In this document: one piece after another, positions 57,100-64,000 of the stretch
Layout: each line of letters opens with the position of its first letter
Numbering within the stretch: position 1 is the stretch's first letter
From: Geosiphon pyriformis
Lineage: Eukaryota; Glomeromycota; Glomeromycetes; Archaeosporales; Geosiphonaceae
Length of the DNA: 64,000 bases
Assembly: GCA_016748015.1 (NCBI GenBank)
Contig: JAAOMT010000597.1
Span: 200,351-264,350, forward strand
Direction: 5' to 3'
Notes under the pieces: generated by a model
Seen by the model: the letters and a program-made list of their open reading frames with translations, nothing else
What the model was told of the DNA's origin: nothing
The model's database searches: none
Made by a program: the position numbers and the translations under genes

Positions 57100-58390
57100 T
57101 AGTAATTCCCTCTTTTTGACAAACACAATAATGGACTTGGACAACTACTCTGCCTTAATAGAATTTTTGAGTAAAGGACAATACCCACTGAAATACACAT
57201 GACAACAAAGAGAACATTTGCACAAACAATCAAATTTCTATTTGATTCGCCAGAACCAACTTTATAAAAGAAATAGAAAAGATCCTGACTGCCCCTAGAG
57301 AGTCATCAGATTTGAAGAAAGAAAAATTGTGATCTACAATATGCACACTGATTCATTAGTTGAACACTTTGGAAAAACAAAAACAATTCAGAAAACTTTA
57401 ACTTGTTATTATTGGCCTATCTTGGAAAAAGACATTGCTGAATACATTAAAACCTGTGATATCTGCCAAAGAAGAACAAAACCCAATCACAAAGAAGATA
57501 TCTATTCAATCTCTGTTGGTCAACCCTTTGACAGAATTGGTATAGATGTTGTTGGACCTTTAACAATAACTCCTGATGGCAATAAATACATTATCACAGC
57601 TACCAACTATCTTACAAGTGGGTAGAAGCAAGAGCCACTTCAGACCAAACAGCAGTCTCAATAGCCAATTTCATTTATGAAAATATCATTTGTCGCCATG
57701 GCTGCCCCAAAGAACTTTTATCTGACAGAGGAAGAGCTTTTTTCAGTACACTTGTTGAAAAACTTTGCAGAAAAATGGAAATATGTCACAAACTTTCCTC
57801 TCCTTATCACTCCCAAACAAATGGCCTAGTGAAATGTTTCAATAAAATACTATGTGAAACTCTAACCAAAACCAGCAAAGAAACAAACTTATAAGACAAA
57901 GTACTGTCTTCAGCTTTGTTTGCCTATAAAACTGTGAATCATAACATAACAAGTTATAAACCCTTTTATCTATTCTATGGACAAATGGCAACCTTACCAA
58001 TAGAAACTGACATTGAGACAATATCCTTTGAACAAATAACAATAGGAAATTACAAAGACATTTTGCAAAAAAGACTTGGTACCATTCTTGACTCATTAGT
58101 AGAAGCACGGATAATTGTTTTTGAAAAAATAAAACAATTCTAAGAAAAGCTTAAGAAAAAGAAAACATATAAAACACTTTCCTTAAGTGTTGGTGACTTA
58201 GTTTTAGAATACTGTTCAGACAGAGACAATGTCTATGGTGATAAATTCTCTAACCAGTGGAAAAAACCCTTTATAGTTAACAAAGTTTTGAATAATGGTT
58301 CTTATATTTTACAAGATCAATATGGAACAATTTTCAATGATCACCCTATTCATGGCACACAACTTAAGAAATATTACAAATGACCTGATT
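57100..58390 (+). pseudogene. pol: Element F integrase
   Basis: Open 57329-57625: HTDSLVEHFGKTKTIQKTL and CDICQRRT form the HHCC zinc region; IGIDVVGPLTIT has the first Asp. A one-base deletion near 57619 breaks YLTKWVEARA. ICRHGCPKELLSDRG (second Asp) follows. The Glu site is TNGLVKCFNK (Glu to Lys). The C-terminus (VGDLVLEYCSDRDNVYGDKF) continues to about 58390 with stops near 57892 and 58141. Confidence 0.9.
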
Positions 58391-58479
58391 GGTTATCTGT
58401 TGTGGTAATACCGACCCAAATGATCAACAAAAATCAGATATAAATAAATGCACCATTCCCAAAACAGAGGTATCTTCAA

Positions 58480-59141
58480 TTGACATGAACAATTATTTCC
58501 TAAATCAAAACATTTAAAATGCTTTCTATACTCTCCATGAGTACTGGATCAAAAATTATCCAAATGCTACTCTGACCATTGGAAAACAAACCACCATAAC
58601 TGATAACAGTGAAACACATACTGTTATTAGACCAAAGAAAACCACTACCAGAAGAGAGAGAATTGATAGCAAAATGAATAAGTATTTGCTAGAAAGCATA
58701 ATAGCAGCAATACTTACACCTTCCATAACAATTGGAAAAACAATTAAGGAAATCTTGCCCATAAACAAAAACTTGTCATATAGAAAACAACTAAAACTCT
58801 ATGGTTGTCTTGGTAAAATTATAGAAGAAATGAAGCTTATAAAGAAAACAACTTCAGAGATACAAGTGGAAATTTTGGGCATTATACATTTAGATGTCCC
58901 AAGAGTTTTGACTATTGCAAAAAGAGCCAAAACTCTTATACAAAGATTTGGTCTCTTGAATACAAAGCTTATTTCGCCTCAAGTACTATACACTCTATCC
59001 ACAAAAAATTTTAACAAACTAGTTAGTTTTGAGTTAGACAAAACCCTTCAATTAGAATACTCTATAAATAGCTTGATTTTGCTGGAGCTCAATCTCTTTG
59101 GAGAGGATGATGTTACAGTTGAAACCCATAATTTTTATTAG
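58480..59141 (+). pseudogene. Element F ORF3
   Basis: A frame beginning near MNNYFLNQNI (one TAA near 58517), then open from 58674 to 59141. It includes YRKQLKLYGCLGKIIEEMKL and IHLDVPRVLTIAKRAKTL, and ends LELNLFGEDDVTVETHNFY, running 31 bp into the LTR. It occupies the same place as ORF3 of the other elements and ends on a similar LxLxxxE-type PPT-encoded motif, but has little obvious sequence similarity to them. Function unknown; no membrane segment seen. Confidence 0.65.
59097..59110 (+). other. Polypurine-rich tract of element F
   Basis: TTTGGAGAGGATGA ends at the LTR edge. It is shorter and less pure than the other tracts. Confidence 0.55.
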
Positions 59142-59850
59142 TTATCACATGTATTAGCCATTGATGTCACATAAATAGCCACTCTATTTTAGATAGTGAT
59201 CATTGACCTGATCAATGACTTGACTGTTGACCTGATTATTGACCTGATTATTAACCTAATCAATGATCTGATTATTGACCTGATCATTGACCTGATTATT
59301 GACCTAGTCATTGACCTGGTCATTGACCACTTTCAATAGCTATATAAGCGATAAGTCTCTTAGCTGTAGAAAATCATCTCTTAGACAAGAATCAAATAAA
59401 TAAAAATAACAACTTTCATCTCAATCACTCTCTTATCACTAATTTCCCTTTCCCTACCTTCAAGTATCCAAATATTTTAGGATAAAAGATTATTTGTTGG
59501 CTTTTTCCTGTTTGAATAATTGTAGTATTTGAAGACTATTTGTATAAATGTGACTAAAGAGCACAAGTTGATACCTGATATTGAATTCTAAGAGCACTAA
59601 CATGAAAGCATAGAATTAATACCAGCGGTGATCAATTGTTAACATTATGGACTATCTCTCTACCTTCAGATTCTCTTGTTATCTTTTGAAAAAAATAGTG
59701 ACTAAGATATTTTATAAGACTGATCTCGCACATTGAATCCATACTTATTTAATTTGCTCTTTAAAGTTGAATTCACCTTTGATTATTTCCATCACCTTAC
59801 AATCTTGTTCTCCCTTGCTATTCATTAGCTTGTTATTCCAATCTGTAACA
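59111..59850 (+). repeat. Element F 3' LTR
   Basis: 740 bp, collinear with the 5' LTR except for five additional 12-bp units, which account for the 60-bp length difference. Confidence 0.93.
59201..59332 (+). repeat. 12-bp tandem repeats in element F 3' LTR
   Basis: Eleven units of the type CATTGACCTGAT / TATTGACCTGAT, against six in the 5' LTR. Confidence 0.9.
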
Positions 59851-60315
59851 GTAATTGATACTTAACCATATTAACAATAGCTCTTAATCATGACTATTAA
59901 TGGAATACTAACTTTTTATTGCCTTGGCTTATTTTTTTATTTTTTTTTATTTTCTTTGGTTATTTTTTTTTTGTTGTTTACTAAGTGAAGTTAAAAGAAT
60001 AAAGTGCTGAATTATTGATGTTAAAGATAGCCTGGTAAAAAACCCCAAAGGAAGAGTATAAAATTGATAATTTATGGATAGCTTACCAGAAGAGCATTTC
60101 TGCCAGATTACCAGCCACTATACTAAGAAAAAAATTCAACAGAATTGTGATTTCAAGAGGCTACTAAAACACTATTGAATCTCTGTTCATTATACAAAGG
60201 ACTTAACCAAAACCTTCAGACAACCAAAACCTTCAGAACAACATCAGTATATTAATTGAGCACCAAGTTATGAGTTTGTTATTTGATTTAAGATCCCAAA
60301 TAATTACTTGTAACA
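59851..60315 (+). repeat. Element B 3' LTR, second part
   Basis: Resumes GTAATTGATACTTAACCAT and runs through the TAGCTTACCAGAAG block and GAGCACCAAGTTATGAG to CTTGTAACA at 60315. With 41457-41847 it makes an 856-bp LTR, close to the 883-bp 5' copy. ATAG at 60316-60319 is the target repeat. Confidence 0.9.
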
Positions 60316-60715
60316 ATAGTTTACTGGGTCTTGTTTTTTTTCTTCTCTGGCAAGCATCACAATTTTGAACATATTAAATGATATCTAAATACATGAATAG
60401 CCAATAATATCTTTTCCTAATTTTTTTTATAGTTGTTTCTTTATGAAAATGTTTTGCTGTCAGATCTGAGTACATGTTATATAATATTGTTTCTTTTTCT
60501 GGTTTTGTAATTATTCTGAGTGGTTGATTTGAATCTTTTTTGTTTTTCTGATATAGTATATTTTAGTGAGTAATAAAATATTTTGATTGTTGTTTTATGT
60601 TGTTTTGTTTTTTTTAAGATAATTTTTTCTTAAACTGTTAAGTATTAATATAATATTAAAGTTGTTGATATTTTTGTGTATTTATTTTTTATTATATTTT
60701 TGGGTTTAAAATGTT
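60316..60715 (-). pseudogene. pol: Element A integrase, N-terminal zinc region
   Basis: Minus-strand reading gives NCDACQ-like and RPSKLL near 60320-60380, with degraded zinc-region text upstream. It continues exactly into LRPIKVGHPFD at 1545, proving that B split this integrase. Confidence 0.8.
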
Positions 60716-61160
60716 CTTAGATTTGTTTCATTTATAACAAACTATTAGCATTTCTGTTTTTTTTTTTATTATAATGTACTGTATATTTGAATGGTGAAAA
60801 GTTTATTTTCTATCTGACACAGTAATCATTTTCAAATTTTTGCTTTTGGATTGATGTCAATCCTTTGTGATCAATGTATATGTCAAACTTCTAACTTAAA
60901 TACTCTTTCTATTTAATAACTGCCCAATAGATAACTAAGTATTCTAGTGCTGGTGTTCCATAATTCTTTTCAGCTGGACTCAAACTTTGGCTGGCATATG
61001 TTACTAGATTTTCTTATTTATCTGGTCTTCTTTGAAATAATACAGCTTCTAATACTTGACCAGATATATCAGTGATAATAATAAATGGCTTGCTGTAATT
61101 TGGATAAATCAATACTAATGCTTGGATAAGCTTTTTTCTTAGTATATTGAAAGCTTTTTG
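60716..61160 (-). pseudogene. pol: Element A RNase H
   Basis: Minus strand: IIITDISGQVLEAVLFQRRPD, SLSPAEKNYGTPALEYL, YIDHKGLTSIQKQ and a VHYNKKKNRNANSL end. Several stops at Trp/Gln codons. Confidence 0.83.
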
Positions 61161-61990
61161 CTAAGTTTCTGTCTATTTATATTTCACATTCTTGGTTTGA
61201 AGCTGGTAAAGTGGTTAAGCCAGTTTAGAAAAATTCTGAATAAAGTGGCAGTAATATCTAATAAATTCCAAGAATGCTTGTAGTTCTGTTAAATTTTTTG
61301 GTACTGAAAAGTTTTTTACTATCTTGATTTTATCTGGATCTGTTTTGATGCTGTCTTTGCTTATGACATATTCCAAAAATTTCAGTTCTGTTTTGCCAAA
61401 GAAGCATTCAGTGGTATTTAATTTTAGCTCTGCTTGTTTCAGTCTTTTGAACACTTGCTGTAAATAATAAAGATAATTATCAAATGTTTTTGAAAATACA
61501 TTGGTGTTATCCAAATACATAACTACTGATTTCCATAGTAGTTTAGTGTAAATGATTTTTATTAACCATTGAAAAATAGCTGAAGTATTGATTAAGCCAA
61601 ATAATATTACTTTAAACTCAAAGTTTTACTCTTTGGTAGTAAATGTAGTCTTCTTTTTGTTAGCTGAATTCATAACTACTTGCCAGTAACTACTATCTAA
61701 ATCCAGTATTGAGAACTATTTTTTCCTCCAAAAGTGTCAAATAATTTTTGAATTTATGGAATTGGATAGCTGTTTCTATAAGTAATACTGTTAAATTTTC
61801 TATAATTTATATAAAAGCAAATTTTTCTATTCTTCTTGTGAACTAGTATTATTGGTTATAACTATAAACTTATTGATAATTGAATTAACTTATTGTTTAA
61901 CATCTGGTTGATTTTCTGTTAGATAATTTTATGACTTGTTAGTAGTACTTTGTATGCTCTTTGTTTAATTAGCATTGTATCTTTAGTCTT
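61161..61990 (-). pseudogene. pol: Element A reverse transcriptase
   Basis: Open 61215-61520: MYLDNTNVFSKTFDNYLYYL, FFGKTELKFLEYVISKDSIK and LTELQAFLEF. Upstream fragments carry ILDLDSSYWQVVM and ILVHKKNRKIC. YxDD is YLDN. Confidence 0.88.
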
Positions 61991-62109
61991 GATCTGATGC
62001 TAGATGATGTCAGTTCTGCCAAATTTATTTTTACTTGTAAAGATATTAATAAAATTGTTAAGTAGCATCTTAAGTTGCATTTGTTGAAGTGGATCTAAGT
62101 TTTTCAAGT

Positions 62110-62958
62110 TTATTTGTTCTAATTGTTCTTATTAAAGCAAATAACATTTGTTTTGCTTGTATATAGTTTGTGATGTAATATCTATATATCTACATAGTTG
62201 TGGAAAATTTGAAATGAAGTTTGGTAGTTGGCTTTCAATTTTGGTGCTTAAGTATTTAATAATAGTTTCTTTTGGTATTTTGATAGGGTCTCCAGTTGTA
62301 TTGTGGATGAGAATTTTAATGTGTTTGTGATTTTTAGCCAGTATATAGAGATTGGTGATTCTAATCTTTTCTGGTTCACAAATTGTAGATTCTACCTCAA
62401 AAATCTGAGCTTGATTCTTTATTTTTTTCTCTATATTTAGCATATACTAATCATATAGTGGAATAAAAATTAATTGATAAGTGGAGATAATTTCTTCCTT
62501 GTTAATAACTTCTTTTTTTGCCATATTAATTAGTATATCTATCTTATTTGTAGATCTAAATCTATTTATCTCTCTTGCTGTCATTTCTAATTTCTCTTTT
62601 TTTCTCACTAACACTAATTAAGCTATTTTAACCAGAAGCAGGAATATTGTCTGTGTTATTTTTTTATTTGGCTCAATAGTATAAGCTTTTTTGGAATCAT
62701 TTTGTAATATTGTAATAATATTTTTTACATATTCTGCATCAATTATTTCTCCTTTTATATTACTTTTTTTTTCTACTAAACTATTCCTAAATATTAACTA
62801 AATCATAATTGTTGTTGAAATTTCCAATGCTATTTTTAAATCAATGCAGATGTGCAAATGTGTTTCCAATTTAATGGCATCTTTTTCTGGATATCTCAAA
62901 TCAAACTCTGTATTGGTATTATGCACTTGTTCTGGCATAATACTTTTATTGTTATCAC
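62110..62958 (-). pseudogene. Element A dUTPase and linker
   Basis: On the minus strand, HNTNTEFDLRYPEKDAIKL (motif 1) is open in 62798-62958. RNSLVEKK (motif 2) and GEIIDAEYVKN (motif 3) follow, and the equivalents of motifs 4-5 are degraded (RFRSTNK). The linker is open 62132-62443 (GDPIKIPKETIIKYLST). The N-terminal side is cut by solo LTR G2. Inactive. Confidence 0.83.
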
Positions 62959-63962
62959 TGTTATAAATAAACTTGGTAGTATATGGTAACAATATTTGGT
63001 GCTCAAGATTTTGGGTTTCTAAAAACCTTTTAACAGTTTTCTTTCAGTAGACTTGTTGTTGTGTCAATATTATCAATTTCTGAAAGTCTGTTTGATTGTT
63101 ATAAATTTACTTATGGAGTTTTTTGGTTATAAGACACAAAAAAATGTTTCATAGTATTGCAACTTCTTGTATGTAAATGTGAACTATCTTCTCTGAGCTA
63201 ATGAATGCAGTCATTAAGATCTGACAGTGTTTTTTTGCCCTTCTGGTAAGCTATTAAGATAATGTTAATATTCAAACTTAGAAGAAGCTTTCTTTTTTTA
63301 CCAGACTATCACAAAGTCTATTTTCAGACAGTCAATTTTCTATGTTGTTACTCTACAAAAAAGAATAAAAGAAAATAAAATAAAATAAAATAAAAAATAA
63401 AAGAAAATAAATTAGTATTGTCAATTGCTGTGATTAAGAGCAATTGGTCCAGGTCATTAAGAGTTTGAGACATTTATGCTAAGAGCATCTGTTCTAGAAT
63501 GAAAGTATAAAACAAAGATTAATTTAATTCAAGCATAGAATAATTGATGCCCATATATTAATAATTTTGAGTTTTTCAAATAAGTCTTTTATTTTTGTAC
63601 AATATAATAATTATAAAGAAGAGAAAAATTGATTCTTTTTTGGCTGTCTTTTTAATTTCTACAACTACTCATTTTTATACATTCTTTTTGGTTTTACAGG
63701 ATTGTTTTTTAATTGTTTTGTTTTTACTAGTTATTGTTTTACTATTTTTGTTATTGCTTCATTTTTTATGTTATTACTAATTATTCTATGTTTCAATTAG
63801 TTATTTTGTGCTATAACATATTATCGAGTTTTGTATTATGTTATCCTAAGTTATTACATGTTATTCTGTGTTTTTTTGTGTTATCTTGTGTTATTTCATG
63901 TCATTATGTTTTTGGTCACATTTTTTTTATAACTTTGAATTGGTTTTTCTACTTAGGTAATA
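62959..63962 (-). mobile_element. Solo LTR G2
   Basis: About 1.0 kb, related to G1 over its length: it starts TGTTATAAATAAACTTGG and ends GGTAATA in plus orientation. It shares TTTGGTGCTC, the TGAATGCAGTCATTA block, CTTCTGGTAAGCTATTAAGAT and the TTAT-type repeat array (63780-63900). Flanks TCAC (62955-62958) and TTGC (63963-63966) are both single CpG-type transitions from TCGC. It is inserted in A's dUTPase region. Confidence 0.85.
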
Positions 63963-64000
63963 TTGCTAAATTATTTGAATTTCTGGTCTTTGGAAAGATC
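63963..64000 (-). pseudogene. Element A polyprotein just upstream of dUTPase
   Basis: The minus strand reads DLSKDQKFK*FS, matching DLTKEQELKWFS of C with Trp to stop. It joins the SDNNKSIMPEQ segment at 62958 once G2 is removed. Confidence 0.82.

Larger units (their letters stand above)
41848..59850 (+). mobile_element. Element F: Ty3/gypsy retrotransposon without dUTPase, inside B's 3' LTR
   Basis: LTRs are 41848-42527 and 59111-59850, starting TGTTATGGTTGAAACCC / TGTTACAGTTGAAACCC and ending CTGTAACA. Target is ATAA/GTAA. gag, protease, RT, RNase H, integrase and ORF3 are present. H interrupts RNase H. It is distinct from the dUTPase family in gag, protease and RT sequence, and is the only element here with intact DSG and YLDD motifs. 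Confidence 0.93.
1546..60315 (+). mobile_element. Element B: dUTPase-type Ty3/gypsy retrotransposon carrying five further insertions
   Basis: The 5' LTR is 1546-2428. The 3' LTR is split into 41457-41847 and 59851-60315. The target duplication in A is ATAG/ATAG. B's interior is cut by C (in the zinc-finger domain), solo LTR G1 (just before the HEHY segment), E (inside dUTPase motif 5) and F (inside the 3' LTR, with H inside F). Removing these and one copy of each 4-bp duplication restores a normal gene order. Internal stops and indels are numerous. Confidence 0.9.
1..64000 (-). mobile_element. Element A: outermost Ty3/gypsy retrotransposon, host of the whole nest (partial)
   Basis: Minus-strand pol sequence is present at both window edges and joins into one element. 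The right part (64000 down to 60316) encodes dUTPase, RT, RNase H and the integrase zinc finger. The left part (1545 down to 1) continues with integrase core, integrase C-terminus and an ORF3 remnant. The split lies exactly at element B, flanked by direct ATAG repeats at 1542-1545 and 60316-60319. A's own LTRs, gag and protease lie outside the window. All A genes carry stop codons and key-residue losses, so it is dead and is the oldest layer. Confidence 0.85.

Noticed and set aside
1-64000. Host genes, tRNA or rRNA genes
   Set aside because: I read the inter-element joins and found none. Every long stretch is assigned to an LTR, a retroelement gene or a decayed retroelement region.

Overview
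The window is strongly AT-rich and I find no ordinary cellular gene, tRNA or rRNA in it. It is one nested stack of Ty3/gypsy-class LTR retrotransposons. The repeat load, the Asn/Gln-rich proteins, the AT bias and the abundant C-to-T / G-to-A decay suggest a large repeat-rich fungal genome. An arbuscular mycorrhizal (Glomeromycotina-like) genome would fit, but no host gene is present to confirm it, so the organism call is an inference of modest confidence.

Layout. I name the elements A to H. A, on the minus strand, is the outermost; its broken pol gene occupies 1-1545 and 60316-64000. B (plus, 1546-60315) is inserted in A's integrase, flanked by a direct ATAG duplication. Four elements sit inside B: C (plus, 5622-15788); a solo LTR, G1 (16042-17059); E (plus, 17887-37509); and F (plus, 41848-59850), which landed in B's 3' LTR. 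D (minus, 22321-32221) is inside E, and H (plus, 46630-56951) is inside F's RNase H. A second solo LTR, G2 (62959-63962), is inside A's dUTPase. Every junction can be rebuilt from LTR ends of the type TGTTAC...GTAACA and a 4-bp target-site duplication. The stack is four levels deep (A>B>E>D and A>B>F>H).

Gene order. A, B, C, D, E and H belong to one broad family. Where complete, the order is Gag N-terminal domain - capsid - CCHC knuckle - aspartic protease - cysteine-rich zinc-finger-like domain - Ser/Asn/Asp-rich linker - trimeric dUTPase - linker - reverse transcriptase - RNase H - integrase - a separate ORF3 of about 210-235 codons that ends at the polypurine tract. A dUTPase between protease and reverse transcriptase is the striking feature of the window. 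F is a more distant relative. It has no dUTPase, but it does have a short CxxC...CxxC segment between protease and reverse transcriptase and its own ORF3.

State. Nearly every copy is broken by in-frame stops and small indels. The changes are overwhelmingly transitions (CGA to TGA, TGG to TAG/TGA, CAA to TAA, Asp to Asn, Cys to Tyr). All six dUTPase-family copies have lost one Asp of the RT YxDD motif, and all five with a visible protease have lost the D-S/T-G motif. D has the best dUTPase; F has the best RT and protease; D, E and F keep open ORF3 frames. The LTRs carry TATA boxes, U3 tandem repeats, a conserved inverted repeat and, in several families, a U5 segment complementary to the primer-binding site.
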